This document shows positions 1-8,179 of a stretch of 11,178 nt of DNA, one piece after another (the first letter of the stretch is position 1; every line of letters starts with the position of its first letter). The position numbers and the translations under genes were made by a program. The stretch is from Bacteroidota bacterium (GTDB lineage: Bacteria; Bacteroidota; Bacteroidia; Flavobacteriales_D; Sanyastnellaceae): positions 1-11,178 of the forward strand of contig JAQCID010000020.1 of assembly GCA_027618855.1 (NCBI GenBank). Direction: 5' to 3'. Under the pieces are notes generated by a model. It worked only from the letters and a program-made list of their open reading frames with translations. It was not told the origin of the DNA and did no database searches.

Positions 1-1570
1 GGCAGATCTCGCTGCGATTTCGATGGAGGAGCCTCCGAGCCGTTTTATTGTAGAGCCGATGATCATTGTGAATTCACCATCGTATGATTTTGCACCAGTT
101 TATGCTTCTAAGAAATCGGATGTTCTTGTGTTTGCATCTTCAAGGTTGGGTTCTACAGGATCAGGTGAGGATCCTATTACTGGAGAAAGATATATGGATT
201 TGTTCACGACAACTCAAGATAAGAAAGGAGATTGGAAAACACCGGAACCTCTTACGAATCTCTGTTCAGATGACAACGAAGGTTCCGCTTCTTTTGACAC
301 GAAGTTCAAGACCATATACTTCACAAGATGTGTTGATCAGGATGGTTCAAATCTAGCTTGTGACATTTATTATGCTCCTGTTATGGGGAATAATTTCGGT
401 GCTCCTCAACCGATCTTTCTTGTTGATAGAAAACAGAATGACTCAACCCAAATAGGTCATCCAGCATTGTCTTTAGATGACAACTATATGGTTTTTGCTT
501 CTGATCTCCCGGGTGGCTTTGGCGGGAAAGATCTTTGGTTTGCTGCTCACAATGATGACAATGACACATGGGGCTTGCCTCAGAATCTCGGTTCATCTAT
601 CAATACAGCTGGTGACGAAATGTTTCCGTCTTTTAGAGCAAATGGTGCATTGTATTTCTCATCGAATGGCCATGGTGGTTTAGGCGGGTTTGATTTGTGT
701 TTTGCCAACAAACGCGAGGGAGTCATGGCTTTCTCTGATGTTGAAACGTTGCCTTATCCACTGAATTCGGCAAACGATGAGCTTGGTATTGTTTTTAAAG
801 GCCAAACCAACACGGGTATTTTATCATCCAATCGCAATGGTGGCAAAGGGCAGGATGATCTTTATGAATTCAAACTCCCACCGATGGAGTTTTGTTATAG
901 AGCGTATGTATATGACTACGATACTGGAATGCCGGTGAGTGGAGCTTCTATTACATTGGAAAGTTCTGAAGGAAAGATTTCCTCTGAAACGTCGAATGAT
1001 GACGGTTCACTGGAGCTTTGTGACGGCGAAATCGAAGAGGGTGTATCTTATGATGTTAATGTTAAAAACGAAGGTTTTATAGGGACTGGAGATAGATTCT
1101 CAAGTATCGGACTTACCGAGTCAACCACTTTTGCTCGAGAATACTTTTTAAAAGAAATTGTATTGGAGAAAGAGTACGACATGCCTCTCGTTCTGTATCC
1201 AAGTGGAAGTGCTGATTTATTAATCAATGACGAAGTCAATTCTGCGGATTCACTTGAGTTTCTTTTAGATCTTCTCGTGCGTAATGAGAATTTAGTCATA
1301 CAACTGGAAGCGCACACGGACAGTCGTGGCACTCCATCTTCAAACAAGACACTCAGCCAAAAACGTGCTGAGACTTGTGTTAACTTCTTGCTGGATAAAG
1401 GGATCTCTGCTGACAGACTCGTGCCTTTTGGACACGGAGAAGAAATGCTCATCTTTACGGACGCTCAGATTGCCAAACTTCCTGAGTCTGAAAGAGAAGG
1501 TGCACACCAAGTAAATAGACGTACAGTATTTAGAATCATACGTTTTGATTACGTTCCAACTGAGGAGTAA
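1..1570 (+). CDS. OmpA-family protein with PD40 blades, 5' truncated (PorE-like architecture)
   Basis: Partial gene: the frame is open from base 2 through the first ATG at 23 (codons for ADLAAIS precede it), so the true start lies outside the window. Residues below count from that ATG. PD40/WD40-like blades are seen at about 22-62, 145-173, 200-228 and 255-283, with repeated patterns such as FASDLPGGFGGKDLWF and YFSSNGHGGLGGFDL. A carboxypeptidase-regulatory-like beta domain follows (about 290-352). The C-terminal OmpA domain (about 388-506) has HTDSRG (D433) and LSQKRA (R448), the positions that bind diaminopimelate in peptidoglycan, and ends in NRRTVFRI. The protein probably anchors an outer-membrane structure to the cell wall. 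The domain order matches PorE of the type IX secretion system, which also carries N-terminal TPRs that would lie upstream here. Other OmpA paralogues in Bacteroidota share this order, so the T9SS role is inference. Confidence 0.9.
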   Translation, partial: ADLAAISMEEPPSRFIVEPMIIVNSPSYDFAPVYASKKSDVLVFASSRLGSTGSGEDPITGERYMDLFTTTQDKKGDWKTPEPLTNLCSDDNEGSASFDTKFKTIYFTRCVDQDGSNLACDIYYAPVMGNNFGAPQPIFLVDRKQNDSTQIGHPALSLDDNYMVFASDLPGGFGGKDLWFAAHNDDNDTWGLPQNLGSSINTAGDEMFPSFRANGALYFSSNGHGGLGGFDLCFANKREGVMAFSDVETLPYPLNSANDELGIVFKGQTNTGILSSNRNGGKGQDDLYEFKLPPMEFCYRAYVYDYDTGMPVSGASITLESSEGKISSETSNDDGSLELCDGEIEEGVSYDVNVKNEGFIGTGDRFSSIGLTESTTFAREYFLKEIVLEKEYDMPLVLYPSGSADLLINDEVNSADSLEFLLDLLVRNENLVIQLEAHTDSRGTPSSNKTLSQKRAETCVNFLLDKGISADRLVPFGHGEEMLIFTDAQIAKLPESEREGAHQVNRRTVFRIIRFDYVPTEE

Positions 1571-1586
1571 TGAATAAACTTTACAA

Positions 1587-2762
1587 TTGACAGAAGCAAG
1601 TAGGTACGCAGCACGCGGAGTAAGTGCAGGGAAAGAGGATGTTCATGCAGCAATTAAAAATGTGGATAAGGGATTGTTCCCTCAAGCGTTTTGTAAAATA
1701 ATTCCTGACTATTTAACGGGCAGTCTCGAGCATTGCGTCATCATGCATGCAGATGGGGCGGGGACCAAATCTGCTTTGGCCTACATGTACTGGAAGGAAA
1801 CAGGAGATCTCTCTGTGTGGAAAGGGATTGCACAAGACGCTTTAATTATGAATGTTGATGACTTGATATGCGTAGGGGCTACGGGTCCGATGCTCTTGTC
1901 TTCAACCATAGGAAGAAACAAACATCTCATTCCAGGAGAAGTGATCTCAGCGATCATTCAAGGCACAGAAGAGCTGCTTGTTGATCTCAGAAAAGAAGGG
2001 GTTGATATCATCTCAACTGGCGGAGAAACTGCGGATGTGGGAGATTTGGTCCGAACGATTATTGTGGACTCTACTGTGGTTGCAAGAATGAGAAGAGATC
2101 AGGTGATTGACAACGCAAACATCGTTCCTGGAGATGTCGTAGTAGGACTCTCAAGTTCAGGTCAGGCATCCTACGAAACCCAATTCAATGGTGGTATGGG
2201 GAGCAATGGTCTTACATCTGCACGTCACGATCTTTTTGACAAAACTTTGTCAGAACGTTTCCCTGAGAGCTATGATCCTGGGACTGATTCAAAATACATA
2301 TATACGGGAGATTGCGGTCTTACAGATCGCATTGAAGGTGTTCCTCTTGATGCTGGAAAGTTGGTGCTTTCTCCGACACGCACTTACGCTCCGATTGTGA
2401 AAGATTTTTTGAAGGATTGGCGTGACAGTGTTCACGGCATGGTTCATTGTTCGGGAGGAGCACAAACAAAAGTGCTTCACTTTATAAATAATGTCCACGT
2501 CATCAAGGACAACCTGTTTCCTACTCCGGTTTTATTCAAAAAAATACAATCGGCCTCAGGAACGTCTTGGGAAGAGATGTACAAAGTCTTCAATATGGGG
2601 CACAGGCTCGAAGTTTACACTTCTGAAGAGGCTGCCAAGGCATTGATTTCTATCGCTGCAGATCGTGGAGTCGACGCCAAAATCATAGGTCGTTGTGAAG
2701 CATGTTCTCATGGCAGTGTAACGGTGTCTGGAGAACATGGTGCATTTAATTATTCTAATTAA
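1587..2762 (+). CDS. purM: phosphoribosylformylglycinamidine cyclo-ligase (AIR synthase), long Bacteroidota type
   Basis: Catalyses ATP-dependent ring closure of FGAM to AIR in cytosolic de novo purine synthesis. At 391 residues it is longer than the roughly 345 of E. coli PurM. Recognisable family motifs are DGAGTKSALA (56-65, canonical DGVGTK), MNVDDLICVGA (88-98), STGGETAD (143-150), SSSGQAS then GSNGLTSAR (189-213), LSPTRTYAPIV (261-271), HCSGGAQTK (287-295) and FNMGH (335-339). The extra length lies mainly between about 193 and 260. The start is TTG at 1587: the in-frame stop TAA at 1575-1577 leaves only three codons before it, and there is no ATG until well inside the conserved region. 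It begins 16 bases after the OmpA gene and ends 2 bases before prfA. The purM-prfA-pyrF order is common in Bacteroidota. The motifs are divergent enough that some databases would call it 'AIR synthase-related protein'. Confidence 0.88.
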   Translation: MTEASRYAARGVSAGKEDVHAAIKNVDKGLFPQAFCKIIPDYLTGSLEHCVIMHADGAGTKSALAYMYWKETGDLSVWKGIAQDALIMNVDDLICVGATGPMLLSSTIGRNKHLIPGEVISAIIQGTEELLVDLRKEGVDIISTGGETADVGDLVRTIIVDSTVVARMRRDQVIDNANIVPGDVVVGLSSSGQASYETQFNGGMGSNGLTSARHDLFDKTLSERFPESYDPGTDSKYIYTGDCGLTDRIEGVPLDAGKLVLSPTRTYAPIVKDFLKDWRDSVHGMVHCSGGAQTKVLHFINNVHVIKDNLFPTPVLFKKIQSASGTSWEEMYKVFNMGHRLEVYTSEEAAKALISIAADRGVDAKIIGRCEACSHGSVTVSGEHGAFNYSN

Positions 2763-2764
2763 TC

Positions 2765-3835
2765 ATGTTAGATTTACTCGCAAAACTGGAGGCGATTAGC
2801 GACAGATATCGCGAGGTCGAGAAATCAATCGGTGACCCTGATTTAATCGCCAACAACAATGCGTACCGAGATGCGATGCGTGAGTATAAAAGGTTGGAGC
2901 CCATTGCTGAGCATACAAAGTTGTTTCGGACAGTTTGGGATGACCTCGCTCAAGCAAAAGAATGGGCGAAATCAGATGATGCAGATTACCGTGAAATGGG
3001 GAGTGAAGAGATTTCTCCATTACAAGAAAAACTCGAAGGAATTGTATTGACTGCAAGAGAGATGCTTCTTCCAAGGGACGAAGCCGATGATCGAGATGTG
3101 GTTCTAGAAGTCAGAGCTGGCACAGGGGGTGATGAAGCGGCAATTTTTGCGGGTGAGCTGGTCAGGATGTATTTGCGCCATGTAGAATCTAAGGGGTGGA
3201 AACATACTTTTGTTTCATCTTCTGAAGGAACTGTGGGTGGATTTAAGGAGGCGGTCATCAATCTAAGTGGCGATGGCGTTTATGGATGGTTGAAATTTGA
3301 AAGTGGCGTCCATAGAGTCCAAAGAGTCCCTGCAACAGAATCACAAGGAAGGGTACATACTTCAGCTGCAACTGTCGCCATTCTTCCTGTCGCTGAAGAA
3401 GTTGATGTGGAATTGAAAGCATCTGATTTGAGACGAGATACATATAGAGCGAGTGGGGCAGGAGGTCAGCACGTCAATAAAACTGAAAGTGCTGTGCGTT
3501 TAACCCACATCCCTACGGGGCTCGTTGTTGAGTGTCAAGATGGGCGTTCTCAACATAAGAATCTAGAGCACGCAATGCAGGTGATGAGGACACGTCTTTT
3601 TGAAAAAGAGCGTCAGAAACTGGAAGACGAACGCTCTGAAAACAGAAAGGTTCTTGTGTCTTCAGGAGATCGTAGCGCAAAGATCAGGACCTATAATTTC
3701 CCTCAAGGTAGAGTCACGGATCATCGGATTGGATTTACTTCTCATGCTCTCCCAGCTATTTTAGCGGGTGACTTGACGGAAGTCATTGAAGCGTTGCATC
3801 TTGTAGAAAAAGCAGAACTCTTAAAGAATTTATAA
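2765..3835 (+). CDS. prfA: peptide chain release factor 1
   Basis: Recognises UAA and UAG stop codons in the ribosomal A site and triggers release of the finished protein. The 356 residues are normal for the family. The codon-reading tripeptide is PAT (189-191, within RVPATESQGRVH), which marks RF1; RF2 has SPF. The universally conserved GGQ is at 233-235 in SGAGGQHVNKTESAVR; its glutamine is usually methylated by PrmC. The N-terminal helical domain (1-100) and the RAGTGGDEAAIF block (117-128) are also typical. The ATG start is 2 bases after the purM stop, so the two are almost certainly co-transcribed. No Shine-Dalgarno is visible upstream. Confidence 0.97.
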   Translation: MLDLLAKLEAISDRYREVEKSIGDPDLIANNNAYRDAMREYKRLEPIAEHTKLFRTVWDDLAQAKEWAKSDDADYREMGSEEISPLQEKLEGIVLTAREMLLPRDEADDRDVVLEVRAGTGGDEAAIFAGELVRMYLRHVESKGWKHTFVSSSEGTVGGFKEAVINLSGDGVYGWLKFESGVHRVQRVPATESQGRVHTSAATVAILPVAEEVDVELKASDLRRDTYRASGAGGQHVNKTESAVRLTHIPTGLVVECQDGRSQHKNLEHAMQVMRTRLFEKERQKLEDERSENRKVLVSSGDRSAKIRTYNFPQGRVTDHRIGFTSHALPAILAGDLTEVIEALHLVEKAELLKNL

Positions 3836-3855
3836 AGACGTAAAACAACCAAGTT

Positions 3856-4689
3856 TTGGCACGGATAAGAACACTAAACAATCGCACTGAACTCTACGAA
3901 GCGATACTTGCGAAAAAATCTTACCTATGTGTAGGTCTTGATCCCGACCCCAATCTTATTCCAGCTTGCTTTGGCTCAGGAGTTGATGCTGTTGAAGCTT
4001 TCTGTATGTCGATCGTTGACTGCACGCATCATGTCGCTGTTGCTTATAAGCCAAACCTTGCTTTTTTCGAACCCTACGGTGCTGAAGGCTTTTTTGCGCT
4101 TGAGAGAATTATTCAAGCGATACCTGGTAACTGTCTGGTGATCGCGGATGCCAAGCGTGGTGACATCGGCAACACCTCTCGCAAGTACGCTACTGCCATG
4201 TTTGACACCCTGGGGGCCGATGCAGTGACTGTCGCGCCCTATATGGGTGAGGACTCTGTGAGACCGTTCACTGACCGAAAAGATCGATGGACCATTCTCC
4301 TTGCCCTCACATCCAATCCTGGTGCTGACGATTTCGAGTTCCATGGTTCACCTCCATTGTTTGAGAAAGTACTGACCAAAGCATCCGATTGGGGTACGCC
4401 TGACAACCTGATGTTTGTTGTAGGAGCGACAAGGCCAGAAGTTTTGTCCCGTGTAAGAGCGCTCGTTCCAGATTCATTTCTTCTTGTACCTGGAGTCGGT
4501 GCGCAGGGAGGCGATATCAATGCTGTGGCTTCTGCGGGTCTCAACGCTCAATGTGGCCTCCTGGTGAACTCTTCACGTGGCATATTGTATGCATCGAAGT
4601 CTCCCAAGACCAGGTCAGACTCTTCAAGCGCATCGCGAATTGAAGCAGAAAAACTTGCTTCCAAGATGGCCGTCACTCTGGGATTGTAA
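3856..4689 (+). CDS. pyrF: orotidine 5'-phosphate decarboxylase, group 2
   Basis: Converts OMP to UMP, the last step of de novo pyrimidine synthesis, in the cytosol. The 277 residues and the sequence fit the longer group 2 enzymes. Visible motifs: CVGLDPDP (25-32), the catalytic DAKRGDIGNT (98-107, with K100 and D103 in the D-x-K-x-x-D pattern), the loop VPGVGAQGGD (211-220) and the phosphate-binding VNSSRGI (237-243, R241). The start is TTG at 3856; an in-frame TAA at 3841-3843 rules out anything longer, and the next ATG (M51) would remove the first active-site strand. It lies 20 bases after prfA and is probably the last gene of the purM-prfA-pyrF run. The 72 bases downstream contain no convincing terminator. 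Confidence 0.95.
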   Translation: MARIRTLNNRTELYEAILAKKSYLCVGLDPDPNLIPACFGSGVDAVEAFCMSIVDCTHHVAVAYKPNLAFFEPYGAEGFFALERIIQAIPGNCLVIADAKRGDIGNTSRKYATAMFDTLGADAVTVAPYMGEDSVRPFTDRKDRWTILLALTSNPGADDFEFHGSPPLFEKVLTKASDWGTPDNLMFVVGATRPEVLSRVRALVPDSFLLVPGVGAQGGDINAVASAGLNAQCGLLVNSSRGILYASKSPKTRSDSSSASRIEAEKLASKMAVTLGL

Positions 4690-4761
4690 ATCAAATCACT
4701 CCGTGTGCAAAACCTCTGCAAAAAGCTTAGGCAGATTAAAGTGGAATACGTAGTTTAGGGC

Positions 4762-5793
4762 GTGCTTTTTAAATTCAAAACTTTCAAGAGACTTTACCTT
4801 GCCTTAAGCGCGGTAACCATCGTAGTCTTGCTAGGCAGTTTGGGCTATGTGTATATCGTGGGTGGCTACACCTGGCTTGAGGCCTTTTACATGACGGTTA
4901 TTACAATCTCTACTGTTGGTTTTCGAGAAGTACATGAACTAACTCCTGGAGGGATGCTTTTCACTTCCTTCCTGATTGTTTCAAGTATTAGTACTTTTGC
5001 CTATTCAATTTCTGCGCTAACTACGTATTTTGTCGATGGGGAATATCGTAACACATTTAAAGTTGCTAGATTGAAGAAAGATATGGATAAATTAGAAAAC
5101 CACGTGATTGTATGTGGTTACGGTAGAGTTGGAGAAATGGCCGTTTCAGAAATCCAGGATCACGACACAACTGTTGTCGTCATTGAAAAGGATGAGGCCC
5201 GTTCTGAGGCCTTGCGCACAGAAGGATTTCTGGTTATTTCGGGTGATGCAACGAGAGACGAAAATCTCAAAAAAGCGGGCATTATGAATGCAAAGGCATT
5301 GATTGCGACGATGCCAGTTGACGCTCACAATCTTTATGTCATCCTGTCTGCTAGAGAGTTAAATAACAAACTGCTTTTAATTAGCCGAGCTTCTCAAATG
5401 AATTCAGTGCACAAGCTTAAAGTGGCCGGTGCAAACAATGTCATCATGCCAGACAAAGTCGGTGGCGCCCATATGGCTTCTCTTGTTGCGATGCCTGACG
5501 TTGTTGAGTTTTTAGACCACATCAGTATTCAGGGAAGTGATTCGATCAATCTCGAAGAGATCTCGATGGATCAATTGCCTGCAGAAATGAATTCATCCAC
5601 ATTGGGCGATATTCTTGAGCATGACAGATTAGGGATTAACATCGTGGACCTGAAGAGGTCTAACGGTGAATATGAAATTAATCCAGGCCCCTCCACTGTG
5701 CTCGATGGTTCTTGTAAGCTATTTGTACTCGGTACTGCTGAGCAAATCAGATCATTTAACAGTATACTTAGATACTCACATCCTTATCCTTGA
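4762..5793 (+). CDS. two-TM potassium-channel-type protein with RCK/TrkA domains
   Basis: Inner-membrane ion channel subunit, expected to be a tetramer gated through a cytosolic ring. TM1 is about 11-34, the pore helix 38-50, the filter T51-V-G-F-R-E-V57 and TM2 about 64-90. The cytosolic part starts with a TrkA-N/RCK Rossmann fold (HVIVCGYGRVGE, 114-125; acidic strand end VVVIEKDE, 138-145; GDATRDENL, 161-169). A TrkA-C-like module follows (about 255-337). This is the MthK-like layout. The canonical filter is TVGYGD; here the second glycine is arginine (R55), which may alter selectivity or mark a subfamily. The start is GTG at 4762: the in-frame TAG at 4756-4758 lies just before it, and the first ATG (M43) would delete TM1. 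Neighbours do not suggest a substrate. K+ specificity is inferred from the family. Confidence 0.88.
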   Translation: MLFKFKTFKRLYLALSAVTIVVLLGSLGYVYIVGGYTWLEAFYMTVITISTVGFREVHELTPGGMLFTSFLIVSSISTFAYSISALTTYFVDGEYRNTFKVARLKKDMDKLENHVIVCGYGRVGEMAVSEIQDHDTTVVVIEKDEARSEALRTEGFLVISGDATRDENLKKAGIMNAKALIATMPVDAHNLYVILSARELNNKLLLISRASQMNSVHKLKVAGANNVIMPDKVGGAHMASLVAMPDVVEFLDHISIQGSDSINLEEISMDQLPAEMNSSTLGDILEHDRLGINIVDLKRSNGEYEINPGPSTVLDGSCKLFVLGTAEQIRSFNSILRYSHPYP

Positions 5794-5844
5794 TACACTT
5801 CAAAGCCTTAACTTTCTTACAATTAAAACCTTTATTCTAAAAGT

Positions 5845-7410
5845 ATGTCTTTATTAAAAAACGTATTCCTAGTCCTGATTGGATTAATATCACCTGTTGT
5901 CTCAATCGCTCAAAGTGGATCCATAGATAGTGTCATTGATCAATACATGGGCCCAATTACTCAGACTGTTGAGGACGTGATTTTTTTCACAATCCCTGTG
6001 GGCTTTGGAATTCAAGTTCCCTTTGTCTTGATTTGGTTGTTATTCGGCGCAATTTTCTTCACCTTTTATTTTAATTTCATTTCCATTAGTGGCTTTAAGC
6101 ATGCACTAGATGTCGTCAGAGGAAAATTTAACAATCCCAATAAAAATGAAAAGGGAGAAGTAAGTCACTTTCAGGCTTTGACGGCGGCACTTTCCGGAAC
6201 AGTGGGGGTCGGGAATATTGCGGGCGTTGCCATTGCGGTTTCTATAGGTGGACCCGGAGCCACATTCTGGATGATTGTCGCTGGTTTGTTAGGGATGAGT
6301 GCGAAGTTTATTGAGTGTACACTGGGAACAAAGTATCGGATTGAAAATGCAGATGGTTCTGTTTCAGGTGTGCCTGGTTATTATTTGAGCAGGGGGCTTG
6401 CAAAAAAAGGAAAGGGCTTCGGACAGCTTGGCAAAGTGCTTGCGATCATGTTTTCTGTCGCTTGTATTGGTGGTTCTCTGGGTGGGGGGAACATGGTCCA
6501 AATCAATCAGGCCACCAAACAACTTATTCATGCCACGGGTGGCGTGGATTCTTTTTTTCATGGTCAATCTTGGATTTTCGGAACATTAATGGCTGTTCTT
6601 GTCGGCGTAATTATCATTGGCGGGATTAAGAGTATTGCAAAGGTGACTGACAAAGTCGTCCCTTTGATGGTCGGAGTCTATGTGTTGAGTGCGTTGGTTG
6701 TCTTAGGGGTGAACTTCACACACATTCCAAGTGCTTTTGGACAGATTCTTAGTGGTGCATTTAGCTCAACAGCGATGTATGGAGGTATTATTGGCGTCAT
6801 GATTCAAGGTTTCAAACGTGCTGCATTCTCTAACGAGGCAGGTATAGGTTCTGCATCTATTGCACATTCAGCAGCGAAAACCGAGGAGCCTGTTTCTGAA
6901 GGCATGGTGAGTCTTTTGGAACCCTTTATTGACACGGTTGTCATCTGTACAATGACAGCGCTTGTCATTGTAATTTCAGGCTATGGAGGAGACGGAGCAG
7001 CTCATGCACTTGCACTTGCGAAATCTCCTGACTTTCCTGCGATTGAGTTAACATCTGCAGCATTCAGCCAGACAATCTCTTGGTTCCCGATCGTGCTGTC
7101 TGTATCCGTCATCCTGTTCGCTCTTTCGACGATGTTAAGTTGGAGTTATTATGGACTTAAATCGTGGACCTATATCTTCGGAGAATCCCAAGTTGCAGAC
7201 ATTAGCTACAAGGTGTTATTCTGTGCTTTTGTCATCATCGGTTCTGCAATCTCTGCACAAAGTGTTTTCGGATTCGGAGATGCCATGATTTTTGCCATGT
7301 GTTTTCCTAACGTCTTAGGTCTATTTCTCCTTGCCCCAGAGGTGAAGTCAGATCTGAAAGACTATTTAAAACGCGTGAAGTCTGGTGAAATCGTTCAATA
7401 TAAAAAATAA
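5845..7410 (+). CDS. sodium:alanine/glycine symporter, AGCS family
   Basis: Inner-membrane secondary transporter that takes up small neutral amino acids with Na+ (or H+). The family signature [19 protein letters not shown] is at 118-136, followed by [19 protein letters not shown]. The second conserved block [17 protein letters not shown] is at 328-344, then EEPVSEG (347-353). Hydrophobic segments recur through the 521 residues, consistent with about 10-11 membrane helices (first long one about 56-80). Residues 1-22 look like a signal peptide or extra N-terminal helix ending SIAQ, as in some Bacteroidota homologues. The ATG start has no strong Shine-Dalgarno. It begins 51 bases after the channel gene, and its last 26 bases overlap the next gene. 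The exact substrate cannot be told from sequence. Confidence 0.94.
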   Translation: MSLLKNVFLVLIGLISPVVSIAQSGSIDSVIDQYMGPITQTVEDVIFFTIPVGFGIQVPFVLIWLLFGAIFFTFYFNFISISGFKHALDVVRGKFNNPNKNEKGEVSHFQALTAALSGTVGVGNIAGVAIAVSIGGPGATFWMIVAGLLGMSAKFIECTLGTKYRIENADGSVSGVPGYYLSRGLAKKGKGFGQLGKVLAIMFSVACIGGSLGGGNMVQINQATKQLIHATGGVDSFFHGQSWIFGTLMAVLVGVIIIGGIKSIAKVTDKVVPLMVGVYVLSALVVLGVNFTHIPSAFGQILSGAFSSTAMYGGIIGVMIQGFKRAAFSNEAGIGSASIAHSAAKTEEPVSEGMVSLLEPFIDTVVICTMTALVIVISGYGGDGAAHALALAKSPDFPAIELTSAAFSQTISWFPIVLSVSVILFALSTMLSWSYYGLKSWTYIFGESQVADISYKVLFCAFVIIGSAISAQSVFGFGDAMIFAMCFPNVLGLFLLAPEVKSDLKDYLKRVKSGEIVQYKK

Positions 7411-8146
7411 CACAGATTCGTTATCTCGCCGAGACGATGCCTTTCATTTAACCTCTATAATCATTGTTATCTTATTGTCCTTGCTTGCATGGGGAGTAGA
7501 ATCGATGAGATCTCCATCACCGAGAGTTGATGTTTCAGAATTCCTTGAGTTGCTGAACACATGGCCTGTCGGAGATCGTTTGAATGCCTCCTCACCGTCA
7601 TTGTCAAACGAGACAAATGACAATGTCTCAAGCAATCCTTCGTACTCTAGACCGTACTCCAGAACGTATTCTAGACAGAAGCGATCCTACAATTCAAATG
7701 CCCTCTATGCGCCAGTGGCTACTCCTGAGCCTCTTTCTATCAATATTAATGACATAGACAGTGTCTCATTAGAACGTTTGCCTGTATTTGGTCCTGTCCT
7801 CTCCGGGCGAACCGTAAAATACCGGGAATTGCTTGGCGGTTTCGTTGATGTACGTCAGCTTCAGGAGGTGTATGGATTCAATGATGAATCTTTTAATGAT
7901 GTAGCAGGTTGGTTTAAAGTAGATTCTGAAAACGTGGTTCAGATTTGTATTGATACGGCCTCCTGGTCACAAATGCGCAAACATCCATACATAGGTTTTG
8001 AAGGAGCGCGAATGATTGAGAGATATAGAAGGCATCACGAAATTAACAAGCTTGATGACCTTCGGAAAATGCCATTGATGAATGACAGTACGTGGAAGGT
8101 TTGGTCCCCATATATCAAGGTTGGTACAATAAATGATCATTTGTAA
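7385..8146 (+). CDS. membrane-anchored helix-hairpin-helix domain protein
   Basis: Function unknown. One N-terminal membrane segment (about 22-38, [17 protein letters not shown]) follows a short positively charged tail, so the rest is probably outside the cytoplasm. A low-complexity Ser/Asn/Tyr/Arg linker (about 66-115) contains three YSR units. Two ComEA-like HhH modules follow: 118-178 ([19 protein letters not shown], then [20 protein letters not shown]) and 188-247 ([19 protein letters not shown], then [13 protein letters not shown]). Such modules usually bind DNA without sequence specificity; ComEA is the DNA-uptake example. The start is GTG at 7385, the only near-cognate codon between the in-frame TGA at 7376-7378 and the membrane segment. 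The next ATG (M41) would remove the anchor. It overlaps the symporter gene by 26 bases, suggesting coupled translation. DNA uptake is only a possibility; these proteins are common in Bacteroidota and mostly uncharacterised. Confidence 0.82.
   Translation: MKSFNIKNNTDSLSRRDDAFHLTSIIIVILLSLLAWGVESMRSPSPRVDVSEFLELLNTWPVGDRLNASSPSLSNETNDNVSSNPSYSRPYSRTYSRQKRSYNSNALYAPVATPEPLSININDIDSVSLERLPVFGPVLSGRTVKYRELLGGFVDVRQLQEVYGFNDESFNDVAGWFKVDSENVVQICIDTASWSQMRKHPYIGFEGARMIERYRRHHEINKLDDLRKMPLMNDSTWKVWSPYIKVGTINDHL
7643..7678 (+). repeat. three 12-base tandem units inside the HhH gene
   Basis: Three near-identical 12-base units (TACTCTAGACCG, TACTCCAGAACG, TATTCTAGACAG) encode [12 protein letters not shown], residues 87-98 of the helix-hairpin-helix protein. 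They lie in the linker between the membrane anchor and the HhH domains. Copy number may vary between strains because the units keep the frame. Confidence 0.7.
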
Positions 8147-8167
8147 CTAAACATAGACTTATCTAAC

Positions 8168-8175
8168 GACCTTTG
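8168..8175 (+). promoter_or_regulatory. weak candidate -7 element before the acyl-CoA dehydrogenase gene
   Basis: GACCTTTG matches five of the six fixed bases of the Bacteroidota -7 element TAnnTTTG (first base differs) and lies 4 bases before the ATG. The nearest TTTG that could serve as -33 is at 8140-8143, leaving a 24-base gap, which is too long. A transcript from here would be almost leaderless. Read-through from the HhH gene, whose stop is 33 bases upstream, is at least as likely. Confidence 0.25.
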
Positions 8176-8179
8176 CAAA

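Noticed and set aside
3976..4344. 122-codon open frame on the minus strand inside pyrF, and similar ones inside prfA, the acyl-CoA dehydrogenase gene and others
   Set aside because: Each lies wholly within a confidently assigned gene on the other strand, shows no family motif, and has no start signals.
4715..4735. terminator after pyrF (TCTGC ... GCAGA)
   Set aside because: Only five base pairs with an 11-base loop and no T-run.
4751..4758. -7 element TAGTTTAG just before the channel gene
   Set aside because: One mismatch, no -33 TTG at the right distance, and only 3 bases before the GTG start, which would make a leaderless message.
5790..5816. promoter before the symporter (TTG at 5790, TAACTTTC at 5809)
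   Set aside because: The last base of the -7 element differs from consensus and the gap is only 16 bases, so it is too weak to report.
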